From: Macrotrachela quadricornifera
Lineage: Eukaryota; Rotifera; Eurotatoria; Philodinida; Philodinidae
Length of the DNA: 64,000 nucleotides
NCBI GenBank assembly: GCA_022393335.1
Contig: JAJEKB010001228.1
Span: 6,208 to 70,207 of the forward strand
Direction of reading: 5' to 3'
Shown here: piece after piece, positions 38,730 through 50,037 of the stretch
How the letters are laid out: each line of letters begins with the position of its first letter
Numbering within the stretch: the stretch's first letter is position 1
Position numbers and translations under genes: made by a program
Notes under the pieces: generated by a model
Seen by the model: the letters and a program-made list of their open reading frames with translations, nothing else
The model's database searches: none
Told to the model about the DNA's origin: nothing

Positions 38730-39040
38730 TGTCTAAAAGAAAATATGAAAGATTAGTTGAATAGATTAATATATGGTTTCATTTTGAAAACAGATACACG
38801 TATTTCATGTATATTAAATCAACCAATCAAATAATTACGACTATATCAATCATTGTACGCCATTCATAGAATACCTTTTTTTCATTCATTCTTCAATGAA
38901 AACATATTGTCGTCTATTTTCTTGATTGGATGTCGCCACATGTATGTATCTAAGCGACAAATTAAAATTTTATTCGAATAATGGAAGAATTAATGTATTA
39001 GATATTATAAGTAGAAAATATTTAAGAATTTATAACAAAT
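38730..39040. promoter_or_regulatory. Shared divergent promoter region of p24 and TTC8
   Basis: Only 311 bases separate the two ATGs, which point away from each other, so both promoters and leaders must fit here. No clear TATA box; AT-rich with TTCATTCATTC near 38881-38893. Confidence 0.6.
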
Positions 39041-41455
39041 ATGGATCCATTATTTCAAGCAATGAGTTTATTTCGTCGTCGTCAATTTGAACAATGTGTT
39101 GAAATAACAACTCGTTTACTTGAAAAAAATCCTAATGATCAAGTAAATTAAATTTTTTATATATTATAATTATTTTTTTATTAAAATTTTAGGTAGCATG
39201 GTTACTTAAAATGCGTGCATTAACAGAACAATTATATGTTGATGAAACTGAAGTAGCTGATGATGGTCTTGCTGATATGTTAGATGAAAATGCATTTCAT
39301 CAAGCACCTATGCCTGGTACATCAATGCGACAACCAACAGCTAATCCAAATGGTGGAATGAATGGACCAAGTCCAGCAATGAGACCGATGACTATGTCTG
39401 GTCGACCTATAACTGGTATGGTTCGTTTAAATACTCAATCAACACAAGGTGGTAAAAGTATGGAAAGTGTATTAAAAACTGCTCGTACAGCGGCTACAGC
39501 AAGACCAGTTACAACAGCTACTGGTCGTTTTGTACGACTTGGAACAGTAAGTTATTTCAAATTATAATTTAATAATTTCTTAAAATAAGAAAATATTCGA
39601 ATGAAATTTTATAAAAAAAGAAAAAAAAAATGAGATATATATATTAAAAATTATTTTAAATCATTCGCCGGTGTTAAATTAATACCAAATTTAATTGGTG
39701 TTGTATTATTTTGTTCATTATCACCACAAATACATCGACAATTAAGACGATATACAGGTAAATTAATATAATCATGAATATCACGTAAAAAATCTAATGA
39801 ACCAGTTTGACATCTTGAAATTTCTTTACTTGCATCACAACAACATTTACAATCAAGAAATGAAACATTAAAATGATCTTTTAAATAACCATTTAATACA
39901 GTTGATGTTTCATGATTATTATCATTTGTAGATAAATTTTTTGTTGAAGTTGAATTTGATATACAACTCATAATTAATTAAATAGAAAAAGAGAATAAAA
40001 AAAGATATTTACGCGCTTTTAATTATTTTCTTTAGGCTTCAATGTTAAGTACACCTGATGGACCATTTATTCAAGTAGGTAGACTTAATCTATCTAAATA
40101 TGCACAAAATCAAGCTATAGCACGAGCACTTTTTGAACATTTATTTCATCATGCAAATGATGTTCGAACGGTAAAATATAAAAATACATAAATTTTTTTT
40201 TGATTGATTTTGTTTTTTTTTTATAAAAATTAAGGCACTTCAATTGGCTACAAATGCCAATGAAATAGCACAAAATAAAGATTGGTGGTGGTTAGTACAA
40301 CTTGGTAAATGTCATCATCGGTACATATCTACATGTTTTTTATCTAATATGAAAATTTTGTGTTTTTTATTATTTTTAGTTTAGATATGATTCGTGATAG
40401 TGAAAAAGAATATCTTCTTTCAATAGAAGTTCAACCTATGGTTGATACATATTTATATTTAGCTAAAGTTTATCTTCGTCTTGATCAACCATTATCAGCT
40501 ATTAGTAAATTGCAAGAAGGTTTAGAAAAATTTCCATATGAAGCATGTTTAGTTCAAGCTATCGCACGTATTTATGAAGTTCGTTAATTCTACTGAAAAA
40601 AAAATGATAATTTACTCTTGAAAACTATCATTTATAGGGTCTTAATGATATGACACAAAGTATAGACTATTATCGACAAGTATTAAAATTAGATAATACA
40701 AATATAGAAGCAATAGCATGTATTGCTGCTAATCATTTCTATAATGATCAACCAGAAATTTCATTAAAATTTTATCGTCGTCTTTTACAAATGGGTGTAA
40801 CAACATCATCAATATTTACAAATATAGCATTATGTTGTTTTCATGCTCAGCAATATGATATGATTATTGCATGTTTTTTAAAAGCTTTGGCATGTGCAAC
40901 TACAGATGAGGAACGAGCAGAAATTTGGTATAATATTGGTGAAATGGCATTAGTATATATTTTTTTTTTGATTATTTAGTTTGTCAAATGAAATAATTTT
41001 TTTTAGTATACAACAGATATTCATTTGGCTATTCAATGTTTTCGTTTAGCACTTGTTTATAATAATGATCATGCTGAAGCATATAATAATTTAGGTTTAG
41101 TAGAATTACAAAGAGAAAATAATGATATAGTAAATCAATGATTTTGTTATATAAATTTTCAATTAATTTCTTTTCTTTTTATTATCTTAGGGTCGAGCTT
41201 ATTTACAAACAGCTCAAAGTCTTGCACCACATATGTTTGAATCATATTATAATTTTGCTAAATCAATGTATCAAGTAAATAAAATAATTTATTTATTTTT
41301 TTTCAATTAAAAAAATATTTTAATGTTGTCTTTTTTAGCAAGGCGATTTACAGAGTTGTTTCCGTGCAGTTAAAAGTTCACTTGATGTATATAAAAATCA
41401 TTCAGATTCAAAACAAATTCATGATGAATTGAGAAAAATGTTTTCTGAACTTTAA
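39041..41455 (+). CDS. TTC8: BBSome subunit TTC8/BBS8
   Basis: Nine exons: 39041-39142, 39193-39546, 40036-40170, 40235-40320, 40380-40578, 40638-40952, 41007-41129, 41191-41274, 41339-41455. They give 504 residues, close to the usual ~500-540. The start MDPLFQAMSLFRRRQFEQC, the conserved middle (SMLSTPDGPFIQVGRLNLSKY, NKDWWWLVQLGKCHHR) and the C-terminal TPR run (YLAKVYLRLDQPLSAI, NIALCCFHAQQYDM, AEAYNNLGLVELQRENN, ESYYNFAKSMYQQGD) identify the family. The BBSome carries membrane cargo into and out of cilia. Residues ~70-150 are a Gly/Pro/Met-rich linker. Intron 2 (39547-40035, 489 nt) is about eight times the length of the others (50-64 nt) and contains a minus-strand gene. Confidence 0.96.
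39651..39971 (-). CDS. Small cysteine-rich protein nested antisense in TTC8 intron 2
   Basis: An intact 106-codon frame, ATG at 39971 to TAA at 39651-39653, lies wholly inside the second intron of TTC8 on the opposite strand. Codon usage matches the genuine genes. Residues 1-30 are Ser/Thr/Asn-rich. The body has clustered cysteines (DCKCCCD and LNCRCICGD) around a helical SLDFLRDIHDYINLP stretch, which suggests a zinc-binding or disulfide-bonded small domain. No signal peptide or membrane helix. I do not recognise the family. The unusual length of the host intron and the coding-like composition are the main support. Confidence 0.6.
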   Translation of the reverse strand: MSCISNSTSTKNLSTNDNNHETSTVLNGYLKDHFNVSFLDCKCCCDASKEISRCQTGSLDFLRDIHDYINLPVYRLNCRCICGDNEQNNTTPIKFGINLTPANDLK

Positions 41456-41696
41456 AAAATTTTACTTTCATAAATAAATCCAAATATTATTATGTAAATA
41501 TTCCAATAAATAATTGTATTCTTTTGAATATTATATATGAAAATTTTATATGTATTGATTTGCATAAATCAAAATCGCAGTTGTCACTTTTGTTTTTTTC
41601 TATAGATATATATATAAATGAAAGAAAGTTGACTTTTTTTTGTTTTTATTTTTCTCTTCAATATACACATATATCACATAAAATAACAATCAGATT

Positions 41697-43409
41697 TTAT
41701 TTATCAATTTTCATTAATTCTTGAAATTGATGTCGATTTATCACGATTCGATTTATAAACCAAAGTGAACAAATAGCAAGAATAAAACTTGTTACAATAT
41801 ATGAAAGTGTTGATTTAAATATTAACATAATATAACCCATTATAAGTGATGAAATAATTTGCGATGCGAAATAGGTACTATCAAGAAGACCTAAAATCGT
41901 ACCAATTCCACGTGTCTGTATAACTTGATTATCTATAAAATAGATCTAAAGAATAACTAATATTAAATCTTTATAAACAAATAAAAAATTTTTAATATTA
42001 CTTCTTTATTTGCATGATATGTCATAACAAGGGTATACGGTATTGATGTCAATGAAGCCATACCAAGACCAGATAATGATGCCATAATGTTAATAATAAT
42101 TATATTTCTTGAGATATATATAACAAGCATAGATAAAGCAAAAATAAACATACCAAATGAAAATGTTAAATGAATACCAAATTGATTAATTAATGGTTTA
42201 AGTAATGGAGCATATATAGCACCAACAATACAATGAAATAATAGACCATATGAAGCAGCACGTACACCTTGATCATATCTTATACGTTCAATAGCTAATT
42301 CATCAGCACCTGGATCACCCATATATACAGTTTGACCAACAAAATCAGTAAAAAATAAATTAAATGTCATTATAGCTGACCTGTATTATATTAGAAAAAT
42401 TAAAACTTTTTTTTTTTGTTGCGAAATAAAAATAATTTTACAAACCATGAACAACATTCAGCAAGTGTTAAACGACGTAAAACAAATGGCATTGTTATAA
42501 TAGTTTTCACTGAATTCGATACTGTATAAAATACATATTTTATAAAATCTATAGGAAATAAACTATCTGATATGTGAGTATCAGTAGATAATGTTTGATC
42601 ATCAGCATAATCATAAATTTTTTCATTCGCTGAAATTAATGTACAACATAGCGTGATTGAAAAAAATAATAATATAACAATAAATGTCAATTTTTCTTGT
42701 CCTTGCATATAATAACTAAGAAATGATTCACTCCAATCAGTTGCTGTTATTAAATAGCCTAAACATCCACCTATACAAAAAAAAAGAAATTTTTTGTGTT
42801 TCTTTTAATAGTAAAGCGGTTTTTTTTCTTTTGCTTATTTCTTACCAAATGAAGTCATGAATGAATAAACAAAAAAACATGATGTTTCTTGAGATGTTCC
42901 TTTACATACATCATAAATTAATGATTCACATGGATTAAAACAAGCTTGAGCAGAAAAATCAAATAGAATACAAGTGATTACTAATAGACAAAGACCTAAT
43001 TTTGGTGCATGAAGAAGTTCACCTAAAATAATATTTAAAAAAAAAAGATTAAATCATGTATGTATATATATATATTTAGAATTGTTTTACCAATTGCTTC
43101 ACTTTGTGGAATGAGTATAAGACAAAAGATAATTGTTAAACAAAATCCAACTATAAATGGACGTCGTTTACCATAACGAGATCGACAACGATCACTTGCA
43201 TGACCAACAACAGGACAAAGAAGAAACCCAAGTAATGGACCACAACCCATTAACCAAGTCATTGACGATTCTGAAATGCCAGCTTTAAGTAATATCGGTG
43301 GTATATAAGTAAATGCCGAAGCTGTACAAAATTCTAATCCACATACAAGAGATGTAATAGTAAGTAAATGAAATAATTCATTATTATAAATAAATTGCGT
43401 ATATTTCAT
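41697..43409 (-). CDS. SLC45-family (MATP-like) proton/sugar transporter
   Basis: Five exons: 43409-43091, 43022-42846, 42770-42446, 42380-42002, 41945-41697 (TAA). They join in phase to give 482 residues with about 12 membrane helices. Family signatures include CGLEFCTASAFTYIPPILL in helix 1, GPLLGFLLCPVVGHASDRC followed by RYGKRRPFI (the MFS loop 2-3 motif as written in SLC45), and FTDFVGQTVYMGDPGA after helix 7. SLC45 members move sucrose-like sugars with protons across the plasma membrane or organelle membranes. The length is at the short end because loops are short. The gene converges on TTC8 with only 241 bases between stop codons. Confidence 0.92.
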
Positions 43410-44123
43410 GTTCGCAATAAACCCATGAATGTCATGAGATTGGCTTTAGCTATTCATAATCACAAGGACGTATTTGTAAAGAAAAGTGAACATTTTTTTT
43501 TAATATTGTATGCAAGTGTACATCAATGCGCACCCTTTTTTTTTCTTGTGTTCTGTTGTAAATATGTATCTATGCGTGTGATGCGGTCACTGAAAAAAAT
43601 ATTCTTTACTAGTAAATGAGAAAGAAAGAAGGAAGACAAAACAGGGCATAACTTACTGAGATGTGTGGATATGGAGACGAAGAATGTATTACCAATGAAA
43701 AAAGAATGGAACAGTGTAAGTCCTGTTTATACTCTGCTGTTATTTTTTTTTTCTGTTCTCGTCAAGCAGAACAACAGTATAATATATCTGCAATTGGTTC
43801 GATAAGAACTAATAGGCGCAGCTGACAATTTTACTATGTATTAATACAGATTCACTTACTTTAATTTCTTATTTACTTTCACCACGTTTGTCTTTCACTG
43901 CAATCATTTCGATGTATATATAGTCTCGTAAAACACAGTCAAATGTAACAAGATTTTAAAAAAAAAACTCATACAACGTACAACTGAATCTCACGCGCTG
44001 TTTTTATTGTTAGTCAACAATATGAAAAAAAGAGAACAGAAAAAAAAAAAGAATACTGTCGACAGTAGAAGTTTTTTTTTCTTTTTCGACAAAATTATGA
44101 AACATAAAATATTTATTTAGTTA
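43410..44123. other. Spacer between two minus-strand genes
   Basis: 5' flank of the SLC45 gene and 3' flank of the tetraspan gene. Homopolymer-rich; no further gene supported. Confidence 0.5.
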
Positions 44124-44913
44124 TCAATAAGCTCCAGACGGAACAGCATTATATTGATTTGTATATGGTAGTGGTTGTGTTGCTCCAATACGTAAACCAT
44201 GTTGTGGACGTGGAATAGCAGCTGCTGGATTATCCATAATAGTACGTTTACGTAATTTTAATCTACATACGAGAAAAATAACAATATAAATAATTGATAG
44301 AATAAAAGCTAGACCAGCACAACCAACTTGAATTTCTAAAAAAAGTTTTTTTGAATCATAAGTTGAATAATTTGCAAATTGTGGAATAGTTTGTACAATA
44401 TAATTTAATGATATTAATTGTGATTGTGATGAACATGTTGGTGTTAAAATACATGTATATGGATTAACAATAAATATAACATCAAATACAATTAATGCAA
44501 TAAAAGCCATTAATGTTATAAAATTCCATACAAATGCACATGTTGATGAACGAGTTGTTGTTGTACAACATACTAAAACAAAAGAAAAAATATTTTATTT
44601 TTAATAAAGAAAAAAATTTAATATACCAGTAACAAATATTAAAATCCAATTAATAAGAAGAATAATTGATGCCCAAATACCACCGAAAACATTTGTATGC
44701 CAAAAATCGACCAGAATATTAAAAACTTCTGTAACAAAAATAACCTAAAATTAAATAAAATATTAATTATAAAAAATAAAATTTAAAAAGTAACTTTACT
44801 ATTCCAAGTAGAATTTCTACTATAGCAGTAATTGCTAAAAAACATTTTGGCCATGAACGTTCCCATGTAAGATTTCGTTCAAAATTTGCTTGAATAACAG
44901 GATCGACAGTCAT
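44124..44913 (-). CDS. Four-transmembrane protein, unidentified
   Basis: Three exons: 44913-44800, 44744-44627, 44572-44124 (TGA). They give 226 residues. Four hydrophobic helices are visible: about 25-45 (FLAITAIVEILLGIVILVTE), 58-77 (IWASIILLINWILIFVTV), 90-115 (FVWNFITLMAFIALIVFDVIF) and 153-182 (VGCAGLAFILSIIYIVIFLVC). The loop between helices 3 and 4 has a CILTPTC pair that could form a disulfide. The cytosolic C-tail is Pro/Tyr-rich. The topology resembles MARVEL or TM4-type tetraspans, but there is no tetraspanin CCG motif and I cannot assign a family. The C-tail may serve as a protein-binding tail. Confidence 0.82.
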
Positions 44914-46789
44914 ATTTTATAAAAAATAATTTTCTTTGCTTTTATTTGGCAATTATTTTAATAGAATAAAACATTACTGACATGAGAAAATTATTGTCCT
45001 TTTAAAATAAACAAACTGAAAAATATGGCATTTAGTTAAAAGGAAACATGTTCTTTTATTTGTATTATTTCAGTATTTTTATATCATTTCAAGCACAAGA
45101 AAATTTGTTTATATGTGAGTATATATATTGATGTATTGAGAAAAAAAAATATTTGACATCGTTTGGTTTTATATTAACTAATTGTTTTTATTATAACACG
45201 ATAGCGAATAGTTTTTTTGCATTTTGTATTTTAAACACGTATACCACAAAAATAGATTTATGTTAAGAAAAAAAAAAGGAAGGAAAATATGCGGAAATAA
45301 ATATGGAATAGTGCTAGATAAGATAGATATGGGTGATGTAGATAGTATGAAATAAATATCCATAAATTTATTAAATCTGTTACATCCGTTAATAATTTTT
45401 TTGTTTTAGTTCAATATTTTTTTCCTTAAAACTACGCTCTTTCTTTAACTTTTGAAAAGAAAATTTTTTATTTTATTCACTTTTCTGAAAGGAAGGGTTA
45501 TACAGCGATTAAATACTGAGGAAAATGCATAAAGTTTGTCTGCCTCTGTCCCAACCAATCAGAAAAGAGCAACGATTATTTCTATAACACAAGAATGTAA
45601 TAGTTCCTAATAAAGTTCGATTAAAGAGTTTTGGGGATCGGAGAATCGAATGGCACTATTCTTTTTTTTTGGTTTTGCAAAAGAAAATGTTCTTACTGCA
45701 AAGAAATATTATTTTTTCAATAAAAATAAATGCGGAAACCTCGGATTTAAATCCGAGAGTTATGTGTACTTCAAAAAGCGAATAAGACAGATGAGTTATC
45801 CAAGAATGTGCCGAGTAGAGCCCGTCGGGTCCGGATCTGAAAATTTTAAGTTGATCTAGTCTAGGTAAGTTCTGAATCTGTAAATTATTATTGATTAGAA
45901 AAAATATTCACTATACACAGTAATTCTTGCTTTGATTTTCTTTAGTTTCTGTTTATTTTCTTCAGAAAAAGGTGAATTTATTTACGAGTAGGTTAGGATT
46001 TTGTATTTATTACAACGGTACTCATTATGATCCTCTTTTACCTTTTCAAGATAACTCTCAACAACTTCTAACATGTTTTGACTTGATTAACATGTGTTTA
46101 TAATATGAAATATAATTTGAAACAAGCTTTAATTAAAAGAGGAAATTTTTATTTATGCAGATAAATAAAGTCTTCGGAACTAACTCCTCACCACGTCTTC
46201 TCTGGCAAAAAGAGGACATCCGAACAACCTAAGGAGCAGTTCCTTAGTGCGCTCAATGATGAATTTTTTTTAGACAGATTGATCAAAATCAATCTATCGT
46301 GAGCTTCACTTTTCGAATACATAAAAATAATGTTGGCTCTATCAAGAACAAACGAATATCGCACAGACACACTATTAAGGCATATGGCTTTTTTGTGGTA
46401 TTTTGCAAATGTGATATTGAATAAACATTAACAGTAGCATATCTATCCCTATTATTTTGCATCATTTTATAGCTCTTAACGAGTTCTATCTACTCTGAAA
46501 AAATTGGTATTGAGAATATGGGAAACAAACAAATAACACACTGACGCATTGTCAAGATATATGAATTTTTCATAGTTTTTCGACACTGTCATACAGAGGA
46601 AATCTTCTCCGCAACTTATTTACCCTTATAACTTAGTATCACTTTGCAGCCCATGAAATTCTCTATCTAATGGTATATAATAGCTGAAGTTTTATTTTGA
46701 TTATGATAAATCTTTTCTTTAAAGAAAATTAGAAAAAATTAGAAAAGGTCATTATTTACATAGAAAATGAGAATATTTTTACCGTAATG

Positions 46790-46960
46790 CAGCAAATCCT
46801 TAACGAATTCCACTCATTTTCGAATTCGACTGAGATATTGAGTAGATCATTCTATGTACAAAATTTCATGACAATTGGATGAGCCTTTCAAAAGCTATCG
46901 TGTAAACGGACGGACACACTGTCGGATTTTAGAGTCTATGAACTTTTTGAGTGCACAAAA
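46790..46960 (+). repeat. Dispersed repeat, copy A (decayed)
   Basis: It shares with the block at 48060-48235 the ordered words TTCGAxxTCGACxGAGATATTGA, ATTCTxTGxACAAAA, TTATCGTGTAAACGG or its variant, CGGACGGACA and the ending ACTTTTxGAGTxCACAAAA, in the same orientation. No coding capacity. It is likely a fragment of an old transposable element. Confidence 0.6.
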
Positions 46961-48059
46961 AGGACTGTTTGAGTAGACCAATTCAATTATCTAACGAGAA
47001 ATTTTTATAGATATAAGTCAAACTGAAGTAGAATGCATTCTTAGTTATTAGCACATGGTTTATGTCACGACTAAACAGTAAAAATGTAAAAATAATTGAC
47101 GAGAAATTGATTTTGATCGAATTTTTTAAAAACTATCTATCTTGAGTATATGCTCAGCATTTTGACCTTATCTCGTGAACGAATTGACCATTTGAGCTCT
47201 GGGACATCTCATTTGGACAGAAAATAGTTTAGTCTACAAATTCATTCTACTCAAGTGAGTAAGTTTTGAGACAAAAGAAGTGATAGAATTCAAAAACTGA
47301 GGACATTCGAAGCAATATTACACTGCGGGAGGTGGTATTTTGGATTTTTCTTACCTGGTGCACGAGATCTTAGGCTTATTTTTCTATAAGACGTAGATCT
47401 CATCGAGACACATCTTTTGCCACTGAATTGTAAGAATAAAAAACCTGGGGAAGCAAGCTACCATGGATGATACTGTAGTCGATCCTATCTAGTGATCATT
47501 GATTCAACTCCCACAGTGATTACATATCTTTAGAAATCACACAAATTGAGTTCAGATTCGTGATCAGCTTAGAAAACTGGGTATGGAGGAGTTATTTCAG
47601 AATGGATTTGTACTTGTATCTACCGAGATTATGATCATAGGTAATCTAATAGATCTATGATAGATATATGATATACAGAGATATCAATATTTTCACAATA
47701 ATGCACCAATACTAATAGCTATCGAGTTCGAATTTTTTCCATTTAATAACTCTTATTAGCAGCGACAAAACCGTGCTTCTAGAACATCCCAAAACCACTA
47801 GTCACCTGAGACATATTTACGTACACTGGCCTCAAGATACAAATTTTGTGCATTTTGGGACCCTGTCTAGGTAACTTTCACTTAAAAAACTACGATTTCA
47901 TTCAAAATTAATATCATATTCAGAATCAGCGTTAAAAACTGAGTCGATTAATATATATTTTAAATAATTCTGAGAAAAAAATTTTTTTTTGAAAAAATTC
48001 CTGTACCCCCCCCCTCAGGGATGGTCTGTTGAATAATGACAATTTTCTCGATAACTCAA

Positions 48060-48235
48060 CTATTTCTTGTCAGATCCTTCTCATCTTCGAACTCGACCGA
48101 GATATTGATGAGACAATTCTGTGCACAAAACTTCAGCTCAATCGAATGTAATTGTGAAGAGTTATCGTGTAAACGGCCGGACGGACAGACACACACACCG
48201 ATTTTAGTAGTGTACTCACTTTTCGAGTACACAAA
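48060..48235 (+). repeat. Dispersed repeat, copy B (decayed)
   Basis: Second copy of the family seen at 46790-46960, including GTGTAAACGGCCGGACGGAC and CACTTTTCGAGTACACAAAA. A related tail (CACTTTTCGAATACATAAAA) occurs at about 46307-46329. Confidence 0.6.
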
Positions 48236-48355
48236 AATGAAATTATTATTATCATTATATAAAAAAAATGAAATTATTATTATTATATTAAAAAAATGAA
48301 ATTATTATTATTATATTAAAAAAATGAAATTATTATTACTATTATTTAATTATTA
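48232..48355. repeat. AT-rich tandem repeat, ~33-bp unit
   Basis: About four copies of AAAAATGAAATTATTATTAT plus a variable TA-rich tail directly follow dispersed repeat copy B. Such microsatellite tails often sit at the 3' end of retroelements, though no retroelement coding is visible. Confidence 0.75.
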
Positions 48356-48408
48356 AATGTTTTATTTTTTATTTTTTTTTGTGGCTTCATCAGCCTTTTT
48401 TTGCTGCT

Positions 48409-48705
48409 TTATTTTTTCTTCTTCATCTTTTTTTTGTTTTTTGCCATCTGTTCTTCAGCTTCTTTTTGTAGCTTTGTCATCTGCTCTTGAGCTTCCTTTT
48501 GTTGCTTCGCCATTTGTCTTTCAGCTCTTTCGTTCTCCCATGCAGTTTGATCGACCGTTTTCTAAAAATTAACCAAGACAGTTGAGAAAAAAAACATCTC
48601 TTAATAACAAAACATGCTGTATTTACTTGAATAGCTTTGCCTATTCTTTTAAAATTTAAATGTTCGGCTCGAGTCATCTCTTTGGTCACCCATTGATCAT
48701 GTCTA
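48409..48705 (-). pseudogene. C-terminal fragment of a gene cut by a mobile element
   Basis: Two minus-strand exons are visible. The upstream one (48705-48627) encodes GRHDQWVTKEMTRAEHLNF and ends at a GTAAAT donor after IQ. The downstream one (48561-48409, TAA) encodes a charged coiled coil with two related blocks (MAKQQKEAQEQ and LQKEAEEQMAKN) and a lysine tail. The upstream exon runs without a splice site straight into the CCCAGGTCGA inverted-repeat end at 48706. No matching 5' part is visible beyond the other end at 53090. The gene is not recognised. It appears severed, unless the frame read into the repeat (about 13 more codons to an ATG) is used. Confidence 0.5.
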
Positions 48706-49504
48706 CCCAGGTCGATGACGCACGACCGTAAACCACCGTGTGCCAATGATTTACGACAAAAAACGATAGCAGTGCACAGTGATCGTTTATGGTAGTCGTA
48801 TACGACGTTTTACGGTATAGTACGCTCATCGTAAACAATCACCGTACATGTTCGCCGTCTACGACTACCGTAATAATACGGCGACTGTAAACGATACTCG
48901 GATAGCACCGTAAGATATTGGAAACATCAGATGTAAACGGTCACCGTTTACGTCGGTCATATACAACGTTTTACGGTATTCTACGCTCGCCGTAAACACT
49001 CGTTCATGATGAAGAACTACTTTTATTAAAGACTTATAATTAATTGATCAATAAAATATACTGAATGATCAATAAAAATGTACCAGTAAATAAATGCATT
49101 TTTTGATCAATAGAAAAACTTAAATAACAATAATTTAACTATAGTATCATTATATATACTTAACGATCAATAACTTAACTAAATGAAAATTGATTTAATA
49201 TTATCACAAATAATAAATATAAAATGATAATTTGTTATAATAAATGAAAATCAAATGGGGGAAATGGCTCAATATGTCCATCATATGTGTGTCATATGAT
49301 ATTTTTCCTTTTTTTTTCTGTTCTTTCTTATTCTTTGGTTTATTCCTTATACGTATTGAACTGTGTTATTTCCAAGTGAAAAGAAAGATATGACATCATC
49401 TGTTTTCCCTATTATATCGTACTACAAAGGTGGAAATTTACCATTTTCTTTTCCCCTCTCACTTCTATAAATACCCACGTATTCTTCTTCTAGAAACATC
49501 AAAT

Positions 49505-49546
49505 AAAAAGTCAAATCTTGATAAATAGTTCAAGATTTGACTTTTT
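49505..49546. repeat. Perfect 16-bp hairpin at the truncation point of the transposase relic
   Basis: AAAAAGTCAAATCTTG at 49505-49520 and its exact reverse complement at 49531-49546 flank a 10-base loop. The right arm is coding sequence of the relic, so the left arm looks like an inverted copy of it, marking a deletion/inversion junction. Confidence 0.8.
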
Positions 49547-49768
49547 CAATTTGGAAAGTGAGCTTGCTCAATAATCCATCTCTATTGAAAAAAGGATTTT
49601 GTAACTGTCTATCATTTTTCAAAGAATTTGCTTGCAAACATGTGATAGGACTTGCAATACGACTAAAGTACTGTAGACCTCCATCTACAAGTAAGGATGT
49701 AAAAATAGGTGAAAAAAAGAAAACGTGGTCGTTCTAAAAAGGCAAATAAAGCTTTCTTAACAAAATAA
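49531..49768 (+). pseudogene. MULE transposase C-terminal relic with SWIM zinc finger
   Basis: The frame QDLTFSIWKVSLLN leads to a SWIM finger, CNCLSFFKEFACKH (C-x-C-x8-C-x-H, bases about 49600-49641). It then reads KDVKIGEKK. A shift in the A-run near 49711-49720 moves to KRKRGRSKKANKAFLTK and a TAA at 49766-49768. An RGRxKK tail after a SWIM finger is the usual C-terminus of Mutator-like transposases. The DDE catalytic core is missing: stops lie immediately upstream, at the loop of a perfect hairpin. Confidence 0.7.
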
Positions 49769-50037
49769 TTCTGATTATTTGTGCTTTATTATTTATCAAA
49801 AATTAATAATATAATTGTCATGATTTATTCATATATTTTTTGAAAATAATAAATTATTGTGAAAAAAGTGCTTTTTTTATTGGTTAAGTTAAATAAATTA
49901 TTGGTAGTTCACGTTTCACTTATTTATCATTTTTCATTTCTTTAATGATCATATTATTTTATTGATCATTCAGTATTTTTATTGGTCATTCGGTATTTTT
50001 TTATTGATCAATTAAATGCATGCCTTTATTAAATATA

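Larger units (their letters stand above)
44914..48235. other. Gene-poor, repeat-containing region
   Basis: No intact gene. A perfect 18-bp palindrome (CTCGGATTTAAATCCGAG) lies at 45740-45757 within a locally GC-richer block (45725-45860). Decayed dispersed-repeat copies are listed separately near 46790-46960 and 48060-48235. A poly-C tract (nine C) is at about 48006-48014. Confidence 0.5.
49022..50037. mobile_element. Nested MULE-like remnant with AT-rich inverted arms
   Basis: The stretch 49022-49110 (with TTAATTGATCAATAAAA and ACTGAATGATCAATAAAA) is inverted at about 49940-50037 (TTATTGATCATTCAGT, TTATTGATCAATTAA). Between the arms lies only the C-terminal piece of a transposase with a SWIM finger. 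Long terminal inverted repeats with a SWIM-bearing transposase are characteristic of Mutator-like elements, so I read this as an internally deleted MULE. Confidence 0.6.
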
